From Candidatus Omnitrophota bacterium (GTDB taxonomy: Bacteria > Hinthialibacterota > Hinthialibacteria > JAKQFZ01), in assembly GCA_029558215.1 (NCBI GenBank), contig JAKQFZ010000964.1, positions 1-19,719 on the forward strand: a stretch of 19,719 nucleotides of DNA. Reading direction: 5' to 3'. The position numbers and the translations under genes are program-made. The notes beneath the pieces are model-generated. The model was not told where the DNA came from, searched no databases, and saw only the letters and a program-made list of their open reading frames with translations. Position 1 is the first letter of the stretch; every line of letters begins with the position of its first letter. Positions 1 to 6,731 of the stretch are shown piece by piece.

Positions 1-950
1 ATCTTCCCCGAAGGGTGAAGTTGATCTCCCACTGAACACTTTGCGTTCAAAGCGAGCATACGGAAACACTCAAATTCGAGAGCTTCCTGATTCTTGAAAG
101 AGTGGAAATCTCCCCAAGAAGTATGAAACTTGCCAGTCATCCCAAGGCAGTCCAGACCGAGATTCCGTGCAAATCCCATGGTGATGGGGAAATGTGAATA
201 GCCCCAACCACCACTGGGAAGTGACTCGAGTTCAAAATGCGTATAGGCTCCAACAACACCACGGTGCCGAGGCGCGATGTGTCCCGCGTTGTAGAAAATG
301 GTGCAGTCCCCGTTGAACTGGCGAACAAACTTGGTCATCTCCAACTTGAATGTATTGATGGTATCAAGGCCAAACCTCTTGCGGAGCGATGCATCCGTCG
401 GTGCGAGTCCCTGCGCGATCATCTTGTCGCGACAATATCTACAGGAACAGTCCTGAGGGCCGACAATATCAAAGAAAAGACCGTCAACAGGAAGAACCTC
501 CAAGACCTCTTGAACATGGCTCTTCAGGAAATCCAAATACGGACTATTGACGCAGAGAGTCCTGTAAAAGCCTGCCTCAAAAATGGGAGTTCCCTTGGGG
601 GCGCCTGCTTCGTTGAGTACCAGCCATTCGGGATGCTCCTGCGCGGTAAAATGATCCCATTGAACAGTAATATAGATTGGAACCCGAATATCTCTCTTGT
701 GACAGGCTTCGATTTGCTGTTCTAGCAGGTTCCTCTTGAGATGAGGATGCCTGCGCCCGGGAAACTTGCGTGTGTTGTAGTACATGTAGCCGTGGTGACA
801 CCGGGCAAAACAGGTGACCGAATCCACGCGAGCACGCTCCAGAGTCTCGGCAAAGTCTTTGGGGTCGAAGTCATCGCCAATGCCATCAATATCCGGACTG
901 GTGTGAAAGTCCATGTGAATTTGTCGAAATCGCAGGTCTGCTCGGCTCAT
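1..950 (-). CDS. GHL6-type TIM-barrel glycosidase, 5' part (C-terminus outside window)
   Basis: The 316 visible residues read leftwards from ATG at 950 and stay open to the window edge. A GGAGG ribosome site lies 8 nt before the ATG. The sequence resembles the 'hypothetical glycosyl hydrolase 6' / alpha-amylase-like TIM-barrel group, whose members often carry a beta-galactosidase-trimerisation domain further on; that part would lie outside. Seen motifs: IHMDFHTSPDI (residues 11-21), CFARCHHGYMYY (47-58), DGLFFDIVG (156-164, where Asp161 sits at the place of a retaining-glycosidase nucleophile), a CxCxxC cluster (168-173) and SLPSGGWGYSHF (243-254). There is no signal peptide, so the enzyme is probably cytoplasmic and acts on imported oligosaccharides. 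It follows the terminator of the hisHA operon and so should have its own promoter. The family call is fairly sure; the substrate is unknown and the nucleophile is inferred. Confidence 0.8.
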   Translation of the reverse strand, partial: MSRADLRFRQIHMDFHTSPDIDGIGDDFDPKDFAETLERARVDSVTCFARCHHGYMYYNTRKFPGRRHPHLKRNLLEQQIEACHKRDIRVPIYITVQWDHFTAQEHPEWLVLNEAGAPKGTPIFEAGFYRTLCVNSPYLDFLKSHVQEVLEVLPVDGLFFDIVGPQDCSCRYCRDKMIAQGLAPTDASLRKRFGLDTINTFKLEMTKFVRQFNGDCTIFYNAGHIAPRHRGVVGAYTHFELESLPSGGWGYSHFPITMGFARNLGLDCLGMTGKFHTSWGDFHSFKNQEALEFECFRMLALNAKCSVGDQLHPSGK

Positions 951-1085
951 ACAACTATCCTCCGCTCCCCGATGACGGGGCTTTCCAATGATGAATACAA
1001 CGTGGATTCATTGTTTACTGCAAACCCAACTGCTGTGCAAGGGAAACTTGATGGATTTGGCCAGCAGGCAGTGTGAGACAAAAGA

Positions 1086-1129
1086 GAGACTCCCGGGCCA
1101 GTCCTCCATGAACAAGGCCGGGGAGTCTC
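1086..1129 (-). terminator. Rho-independent terminator of the hisH-hisA-lipoprotein operon
   Basis: Two 14-base arms, 1086-1099 and 1116-1129, pair with a single mismatch (GAGACTCCC...GGGAGTCTC core) around a 16-base loop. Read on the minus strand the hairpin is followed by a U-rich tail (TCTTTTGTCT). It starts about 20 nt past the lipoprotein stop codon. On the plus strand no T-run follows, so it should work only leftwards. Confidence 0.75.
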
Positions 1130-1150
1130 AAGGATGGGGTTGACGGTATT

Positions 1151-1501
1151 CTACTGTGTTTCGGTCTGCGGCTGAGTCACAGTTGCATCCGTGACCTCGC
1201 CTGCCGCTTGAGTCTCGGTTCTTTCCGGTTGCTGAACTTGTTGTTCTTGACTTACGCTGGAATTCCCGCTCTCACGCTCATTCTTCTTGTCGATCTGATG
1301 ACCAATAACACCACCGGTCACGGCTCCGACCCCTGCTCCAATAACCGCTCCACCGGTTGTGTGGCCTGTCTGATGACCAATCACCCCGCCAACAACGCCA
1401 CCCGTGGCAGCGCCGATTGCGGCACCCTTCTGGGTGGTATTGCACCCAATCGCGGAAATCATCAAAACTGCTCCGAGAATCACCAAAGAATAGCGTTTCA
1501 T
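1151..1501 (-). CDS. Glycine-zipper lipoprotein
   Basis: A 116-residue protein with a short lipoprotein signal: MKR, a hydrophobic stretch, then AIGC with Cys20 as the lipidation site. Residues 26-68 are a repeated Gly/Ala/Val block (GAAIGAATGGVVGGVIG, then GGAVIGAGVGAVTGGVIGHQ), the pattern of glycine-zipper or YMGG-like outer-membrane lipoproteins related to the OmpA-associated SlyB/Rick_17kDa group. The tail from about residue 70 is polar, rich in Gln, Glu and Thr, and probably disordered. The ATG is preceded by GAGAGG at 9 nt. It begins 33 nt after the hisA stop and is followed by a terminator, so it is probably the last gene of the his operon. Its role, presumably envelope-related, cannot be read from the sequence. 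Confidence 0.85.
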   Translation of the reverse strand: MKRYSLVILGAVLMISAIGCNTTQKGAAIGAATGGVVGGVIGHQTGHTTGGAVIGAGVGAVTGGVIGHQIDKKNERESGNSSVSQEQQVQQPERTETQAAGEVTDATVTQPQTETQ

Positions 1502-1534
1502 CCTTCTGTACCTCTCTTTTCCAGACGGATCTTC

Positions 1535-2260
1535 CTAGGAAGCCGCCCTTATTGCCTCACGCAAGTCTATCGTCTGTTCGTATAACGCTTTGCCAATGAT
1601 GGCAGCAACGACTTTCGGGTGCTTGAGATCGGCTATGTTGCGGACATCAGCCACCGTCGTCACTCCTCCAGAGGCAGTCACGGGATGTCTTGATTCATCA
1701 GCCACAGTTCGCAGACTCTCAACATTCGGTCCGACCATGGCTCCGTCCCGTGCAATGTCAGTATATATGACGCCGCCAATCGGAAGACTATTCACCAGAT
1801 GAATCAAATCCAGTGCAGTCACTTCAGATACATCCAGCCATCCCCGAACGGCAACCTTGCCATCTCGAGCGTCTATCCCAACCAGAATCCTCTCACGGTA
1901 CTCGCTCGCCACCCCTTCGAGAAGCAGTTGATTCTGAAGAGCCGCCGTTCCCAGAATGGCATAATGAACTCCCGCGTCCATAACGCTTCTAATGGTGTCC
2001 CTATCCCGCAGTCCGCCTCCCATCTCAACCCGCAAACTCGTTCGCTTCACAATTTCGAGAACGACAGGAAGATTCTTGGGAACTCCCGCCTTTGCCCCGT
2101 CCAAATCAACCACGTGAAGCCTCTGCGCTCCCAAATCCTGCCACTTCTGTGCAATGGCGACAGGATCCTTGGAATAAACAGTCTTCTGTGAATAGTCTCC
2201 ACGAAGTAGTCGAACGCACTCTCCACCAATGAGATCAATCGCCGGGATAATTTCTAGCAC
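1535..2260 (-). CDS. hisA: HisA, phosphoribosylformimino-AICAR-phosphate isomerase
   Basis: HisA carries out the Amadori isomerisation of ProFAR to PRFAR, the fourth step of histidine synthesis, in the cytoplasm. The 241-residue product has the family's usual length and (beta/alpha)8 half-barrel motifs: PAIDL with Asp9, VDLDGAKAG (51-59), EMGGGLR (79-85), VGIDARDGKVAVRGW with Asp130, TDIARDG (167-173), ASGGV (196-200) and IIGKALYE. Asp9 and Asp130 match the catalytic acid/base pair of known HisA. I chose the GTG at 2260 because it gives the normal N-terminus and has GAGAGG 7 nt upstream. The frame is open 51 codons further back, but that part overlaps hisH. hisH ends 13 nt upstream, so the two are co-transcribed. 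The barrel fits HisA better than its paralogue HisF. Confidence 0.95.
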   Translation of the reverse strand: MLEIIPAIDLIGGECVRLLRGDYSQKTVYSKDPVAIAQKWQDLGAQRLHVVDLDGAKAGVPKNLPVVLEIVKRTSLRVEMGGGLRDRDTIRSVMDAGVHYAILGTAALQNQLLLEGVASEYRERILVGIDARDGKVAVRGWLDVSEVTALDLIHLVNSLPIGGVIYTDIARDGAMVGPNVESLRTVADESRHPVTASGGVTTVADVRNIADLKHPKVVAAIIGKALYEQTIDLREAIRAAS

Positions 2261-2273
2261 TGACAAACCTCTC

Positions 2274-2960
2274 TCAGCCAAAGGCGATCCGAACGAAATT
2301 GCTGAGCATTCTGGCTCCAATGGTCTGGCTCTTCTCCGGGTGGAACTGAACGCCGTATATACGATCCTTCCCCACCACCGATGCAAAAGACACTCCGTAT
2401 TCCGTTTCGCCAATCACCACATTCGGATCCCTTGGCACGGGATAGTAAGAATGCACGAAGTAGAAGAACGCATCATCAGGGATGCATTCGAACAACTCCG
2501 ACCGCTGAACCTGTCTGACCTGATTCCAACCCATGTGAGGAATCTTGAGAGGCACAGAGGTCAGATGTGAAATCTGCCCCTCATCCGTCGGATTCGTTTC
2601 ATCGCCTTCCAAAGCATGATTCTGAAAGCGAACGACCTCACCCTTGAAGATCCCCAGTCCTTTCACCGGGCCGTCTTCCTCGCTGGATTCGAACAGAAGT
2701 TGATAGCCAAGACAGATGCCGATAAACGGTTTACCTAGACGCACATGTGCCATAATGGGCTCAATAAGGGAACGTTCCTGCAACTCGCACATCGCAGCCC
2801 TGAACGCACCAACTCCAGGCAAGACAAGCGCTTCCGCTCTTGATATCTCATTCGGGTTATCTGAAATGAGCACACTGGCACCCGCCTTCTCAAATGCCTT
2901 GGAGACGCTGTGCAAATTCCCCATTCCATAGTCAATGAGGTGAACAATTCGTTCTGGCAA
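2274..2960 (-). CDS. hisH: HisH, glutamine amidotransferase subunit of IGP synthase
   Basis: HisH releases ammonia from glutamine and passes it to HisF to make imidazole-glycerol phosphate. Seen: HLIDYGMGNLHSV at the N-terminus, oxyanion loop PGVGAF (48-53), nucleophile elbow GICLGYQ with Cys83, PHMGWNQV (141-148) and GVQFHPEKSQ with His207 and Glu209, so the class-I triad is complete. I place the start at TTG 2960, which has GGAGAGG just upstream and gives 228 aa. The frame stays open a further 64 codons to a TTG at 3152, with no ATG and no ribosome site (see findings). Residues about 112-136 form an acidic insertion ahead of the PHMGWNQV motif, making the protein slightly longer than usual. 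hisF is not in the window. Confidence 0.92.
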   Translation of the reverse strand: MPERIVHLIDYGMGNLHSVSKAFEKAGASVLISDNPNEISRAEALVLPGVGAFRAAMCELQERSLIEPIMAHVRLGKPFIGICLGYQLLFESSEEDGPVKGLGIFKGEVVRFQNHALEGDETNPTDEGQISHLTSVPLKIPHMGWNQVRQVQRSELFECIPDDAFFYFVHSYYPVPRDPNVVIGETEYGVSFASVVGKDRIYGVQFHPEKSQTIGARMLSNFVRIAFG

Positions 2961-3207
2961 TTCTTCCTCTCCAACTCCATCGCTCTTGAGAACACAGACT
3001 CCTATGCCCGGAGTGTACCGGATTCGCACTGGGTTCAGATGATATTGCAGACGCGCTTGCGATTCAACCGATTTCACCGAGAGCGGACTTGAACCTGACT
3101 TGACTTTGCCGAGCCGGGATTGATAGATTCCCAAAAGAGTTTCGAAATCCAAATGAATCTGAGGAGACTGAAAACGACAGTCATTCCCCTATGGAGGCAC
3201 ACCCACA
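2961..3207. promoter_or_regulatory. Divergent intergenic region between hisH and the xylose-isomerase-like gene
   Basis: These 247 bases separate two divergent genes and must hold both promoters, although no convincing -35/-10 pair stands out. A GGAGG site lies 10 nt before the plus-strand ATG at 3208. A short inverted repeat, GACTG (3166-3170) and CAGTC (3178-3182), sits close to the plus-strand start and could be an operator half, but it is too short to trust. The minus strand stays in frame with hisH through most of this stretch. Confidence 0.4.
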
Positions 3208-4335
3208 ATGAGTCAATCGTTTCATAGCATTTGTCGTTGGACGTTCAATGCAGGCAAGGGAGGCTTTGTTCCTTCGGATATCAGACCCGCATGGTTCTCA
3301 GACGGGTTTACTACCGCGGACATGATTCGCCTCGTCAAGAAGGAGATCGCGCCCCGAATGCCCAAGAACGTGGCCTTGGGAATCGAACTGCATTACGACT
3401 CCGAGGTCAGTGAGGACAACGTCAAGGAAGTCCGAGATGCCCTTGGCGAGACCGGTCTCTGGCTTGCCATGATCACCCCGGGCGCTCACAGCCACTTTGC
3501 CTACGGTGGAATCTCTTCTCTTGATCCTGTCGAACGCAAAGCGGCGGAAGACCTTGGTCGAAGGACGGTAGATTTGGCCTATGGTCTCTTGAAGAAAGTC
3601 TGGTGTCCCGGAAAACCACCAGCATTCGTTCTCTGGAACGGCTCATTCGGATATGACCTCGCGTCCATCGGAATTCGTCAGATGTATGATAACCTCAAAG
3701 AGAGTGTTGCCGGGCTTTGCGCCTACGAGCAGGATAGGGGTGGCAAACTCTTCATCTGCTTCGAGCCAAAACCCAACGAGGGACATCCTGCGATGCTCGT
3801 TCCGACCGTGGCCAGCGCCATCCTCTTCTGGAGGAAACTCGAGGATCAATACGGAATCTCCAGAAAGCGCAAGGGTGTCAACAAGGAGTTCGGTCACTCG
3901 GAGATGATCGGTTTGGATCATGTCTATGACACCGTCGAGGAATTGGACAACGACGCCATGGTGCATATGCACCTCAATAGCCAGGGATACAATGATGGCA
4001 TCATCCTGGGTGGGCCTGGGAAATTTGACATTGACCATGGCACCCGAATCAACGGGATGAACGTTGCCATCGCGGGGCTGATTCAGGATGCCGGCTACGA
4101 CCGCTGGAAAGGTCATGACATGCAGGCTCGCTCCTATGACAACGAACGCCAGGGCATTGATCGCGTTATCCGCAGCGTCTTGAGTTGGGAGGCCTGCGAG
4201 CGAGCAGCAAAGTCGCTGAACCAGAAACAGTTGATGAACCTACTTGCCAAGCGCGAAACAGCCAAAGCCGAGGACATGCTGAGACAGGCAACAGCCAAGG
4301 CAGGCCAATTCTTCGATCAAATGTACAAGGGTTAG
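3208..4335 (+). CDS. Xylose-isomerase-like TIM-barrel sugar isomerase
   Basis: A 375-residue TIM-barrel protein close in size to class I xylose isomerases (about 390 aa). CFEPKPNEG (184-192) matches the EPKPNEP motif that supplies a metal-binding Glu and a Lys (here Glu186, Lys188). NKEFGHSEM (225-233) matches the NPEVGHEQM block (Glu227, His230). HMHLNSQ (253-259) corresponds to HIDLNGQ but has His255 where known enzymes have a metal-binding Asp. FDID (273-276) and GHDMQA (302-307) supply further Asp residues near the remaining metal positions. The expected reaction is aldose-ketose isomerisation, but the changed metal ligand makes xylose uncertain as substrate. The GGAGG site 10 nt upstream supports the ATG. 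The stop TAG shares bases with the stop of the converging redox gene. There is no signal peptide, so it is cytoplasmic. Confidence 0.8.
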   Translation: MSQSFHSICRWTFNAGKGGFVPSDIRPAWFSDGFTTADMIRLVKKEIAPRMPKNVALGIELHYDSEVSEDNVKEVRDALGETGLWLAMITPGAHSHFAYGGISSLDPVERKAAEDLGRRTVDLAYGLLKKVWCPGKPPAFVLWNGSFGYDLASIGIRQMYDNLKESVAGLCAYEQDRGGKLFICFEPKPNEGHPAMLVPTVASAILFWRKLEDQYGISRKRKGVNKEFGHSEMIGLDHVYDTVEELDNDAMVHMHLNSQGYNDGIILGGPGKFDIDHGTRINGMNVAIAGLIQDAGYDRWKGHDMQARSYDNERQGIDRVIRSVLSWEACERAAKSLNQKQLMNLLAKRETAKAEDMLRQATAKAGQFFDQMYKG

Positions 4336-6731
4336 CCAATTCTGTACGGACCAGAAACGACCTTCACGGCTTTCTGTGGACACACGGTTCGACATGTGTC
4401 GCAACGGACGCACAGTTCACTCTTGATCGAGTGACATTGGTACGGGGTGGGTTCTATTGCAGCAACTGGACAATGCTGTGCGCAGATCGTACACCCAATG
4501 CACTCCTCAGAAATCTCGTATTGGATCAGTGCACGACATCGTCCGGCCGGGCAATGCTTATTGAGATGGGCTTCGTATTCCTCTCTGAAATACCTGAGCG
4601 ACGTCAGAACAGGATTGGGCGCTGTCTTCCCCAAACCGCAGAAACTCGCTTTCTTAAGGAGATTCCCAAGACTCTCCAGTTCTTCCAAGTCACCCTGACT
4701 CGCTTCTCCACTACAGAGGCGAACAAGAATCTCCAACATCCGCTTTGAACCGATTCGGCAGAAGGTGCACTTGCCGCAGGACTCTCGCTGAGTGAACTCC
4801 ATGAAGTAGCGGGCGATGTCCACCATGCAGTCTGACTCATCGAGCACGACAAGACCGCCCGATCCCATGATCGCCCCCACAGAATCCAGAGCCTCGAAGT
4901 CAATCACCGTATCGGACAACGCCGCCGGAACGCATCCACCGGAGGGGCCTCCAACCTGAACCGCCTTCAACCTCTTTCCACCGGCCACGCCCCCCCCAAT
5001 CTGTTCGACGATATCACGTATCGAGACTCCCATCGGAACTTCGATCAGACCACCTCGTTCCACCTTCCCTGCAAGTGCGAATACCTTGGTTCCACTGCTC
5101 GACCGAGTTCCCAGTTTGGAGAACGACTCAGCCCCATGACTGATGATCCAAGGCACCAGAGAATAGGTTTCGACGTTGTTGATGAGCGTTGGTTTCTTCC
5201 ATAGACCTTCTTCAGCTGGATAGGGCGGTCGCAGTCGAGGCATACTCCGTCTGCCTTCAAGAGACGCCAGGAGCGCAGTTTCCTCACCCGAAACAAAGGC
5301 GCCAGCCCCTTCTGCAACGCGAAGACTGAAGGAGAAATCTGTGTCAAAGAGGTGGCCTCCCAGAAGCCCTCTGCTCTCACACACCGCAATGGCCTCGCGG
5401 ATGGCTCGAAGCGCAAGCGGATACTCCGCCCGAATATAGAATATGCCTTCGCTGGCACCGACCGCATAGCCAGCGATTACCATACCTTCAATGATTCGGA
5501 ATGGAAAAGATTCGAGCAGCATTCTGTCCATGAATGCTCCAGGGTCGCCCTCGTCCCCGTTGCAGATAACGTACTTGGGTTCACCTACAGATTCACGAAC
5601 TCTCTTCCACTTGAGACCAGAGACAAAGCCCGCGCCCCCTCGACCACGCAGGCGACTGCGGTGGATCTCCTCGATGACCCCATCCGGCTTCATCCGAAGA
5701 AGGCACTTCTCCAAGGCCTCGAAACCTTGAAAACGCTCATACTCCTCGATGTCAAAAGGGTTGAGATATCCGAAATGCTCCGTCGCAATGTGAACTTGTC
5801 TTCCAAGAAACGACACAACAGGAGCGTCTCGAACATCCAGGGAATACCTTTCCACAGACTCCCACGCATCATCTCTCACGACCCGCTCAAAAAGATCCGA
5901 AAGCGCGTAACGAATCTTCTTGACAATTCCCTTGGGGGTGAAGTGCTTTCTCGCAATGGCTCTCGCATCCTCTGGAGAGACTTGAGCGTAAAGTGTGCTG
6001 CGTCCGCTTGGAGCGACAACCTCAACCAACGGTGTCTGGTGGCACATTCCCACGCAACCAACCCGCTTGATAGGCACCGATGTTCCCAGTCGCACACATT
6101 CGTCTTCCAAAGCCTGGCGAAGCCTATCACTCTTCTTGGCAACACAACACGAACCCAAACCGACTCGGATTTCTCCAAGGCTTGACTCTGCAGGCCGTAC
6201 ACCGCCGCCCTGAATCCCCGAAAGGTCGCGTGCGGCGACTCGCTTGTCGCTCCACTCAAGGAATTCTCTGAGCATTCGAGGAATCTTCTCTGGTGTGAGG
6301 TGCCCGTAAACGATGTCGTCAATCTGGACAACTGGTGCCAAGGTACAACAACCCAAACATGCAACCTTCTCTACTGTGAAAAGCCGCTCTGCGTCTGTAT
6401 CCTGGTTTACTGGTATTTCCAGTGCGCGGTGAAGCGCATCGTGGATTCTCGCCGATCCCTTCACATGACAAGCGGTTCCATGACAAACACGAATTCGGTG
6501 TTTTCCCAGAGGAGTGAATCGAAACTGTGAATAGAACGTAGCAACACCAACGATCTGCGAAGGTGTGATCTCAGTGATCTCACAGAGACGCTCAAGCACC
6601 GATTCCGGAAGATAGCCATACTGATTCTGGATCGCTTGCAGGAGCGCAATCACGTTGTGTCGCTCCGCACCCAGCTGAGCAACCAGACCGTCCAGATCAC
6701 GAACGTCTTTCTCTTCCATCACTTCAGACAT
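4332..6731 (-). CDS. NuoE-NuoF-ferredoxin fusion, NAD(H)-linked flavin/iron-sulfur oxidoreductase subunit
   Basis: A 799-residue soluble fusion that should move electrons between NAD(H), FMN and iron-sulfur clusters. Order: NuoE/HndA-like [2Fe-2S] domain (1-160; Cys83, Cys88, Cys125, Cys129); a second thioredoxin-like [2Fe-2S] domain (185-265; Cys195/196, Cys226, Cys230); NuoF/HydB-like flavin and NAD region (300-640; GRGGAGF 363-369, NGDEGDPGAF 391-400, SGEETALL 481-488); its [4Fe-4S] site ESCGKCTFC plus Cys698; CPAGRC (727-732); and a two-cluster ferredoxin (Cys744-754 and Cys774-784). NuoE and HydB are usually separate proteins in bifurcating hydrogenases and formate dehydrogenases; here they are joined. 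I chose ATG 6731, which overlaps the upstream stop as TGATG; the frame also allows GTG 6734. No catalytic hydrogenase or formate dehydrogenase gene lies nearby, so its partner is probably the membrane polyferredoxin encoded two genes upstream. Confidence 0.93.
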   Translation of the reverse strand: MSEVMEEKDVRDLDGLVAQLGAERHNVIALLQAIQNQYGYLPESVLERLCEITEITPSQIVGVATFYSQFRFTPLGKHRIRVCHGTACHVKGSARIHDALHRALEIPVNQDTDAERLFTVEKVACLGCCTLAPVVQIDDIVYGHLTPEKIPRMLREFLEWSDKRVAARDLSGIQGGGVRPAESSLGEIRVGLGSCCVAKKSDRLRQALEDECVRLGTSVPIKRVGCVGMCHQTPLVEVVAPSGRSTLYAQVSPEDARAIARKHFTPKGIVKKIRYALSDLFERVVRDDAWESVERYSLDVRDAPVVSFLGRQVHIATEHFGYLNPFDIEEYERFQGFEALEKCLLRMKPDGVIEEIHRSRLRGRGGAGFVSGLKWKRVRESVGEPKYVICNGDEGDPGAFMDRMLLESFPFRIIEGMVIAGYAVGASEGIFYIRAEYPLALRAIREAIAVCESRGLLGGHLFDTDFSFSLRVAEGAGAFVSGEETALLASLEGRRSMPRLRPPYPAEEGLWKKPTLINNVETYSLVPWIISHGAESFSKLGTRSSSGTKVFALAGKVERGGLIEVPMGVSIRDIVEQIGGGVAGGKRLKAVQVGGPSGGCVPAALSDTVIDFEALDSVGAIMGSGGLVVLDESDCMVDIARYFMEFTQRESCGKCTFCRIGSKRMLEILVRLCSGEASQGDLEELESLGNLLKKASFCGLGKTAPNPVLTSLRYFREEYEAHLNKHCPAGRCRALIQYEISEECIGCTICAQHCPVAAIEPTPYQCHSIKSELCVRCDTCRTVCPQKAVKVVSGPYRIG

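Noticed and set aside
967..980. Small hairpin CCCCG-ATGA-CGGGG just before the GHL6 ribosome site
   Set aside because: Five base pairs only, with no T-run and no alternative structure visible; not enough for an attenuator claim.
237..1076. Plus-strand open frames of 162 and 111 codons at 237-725 and 741-1076
   Set aside because: They lie opposite or next to the GHL6 gene, have no ribosome sites and show no protein-like motifs; the minus-strand frame gives a clear family match.
1208..1599. Plus-strand frames over the lipoprotein gene
   Set aside because: They are antisense to a repetitive Gly-rich coding region, which creates long open frames by composition.
3166..3182. Inverted repeat GACTG/CAGTC near the isomerase start
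   Set aside because: Five-base arms are expected by chance and match no operator I know.
3643..4116. 157-codon minus-strand frame inside the isomerase gene
   Set aside because: Antisense shadow of a recognised coding region with no ribosome site or motif.
5352..6185. 277-codon plus-strand frame inside the NuoEF fusion
   Set aside because: It is antisense to a strongly recognised gene and its translation shows no domain or motif.
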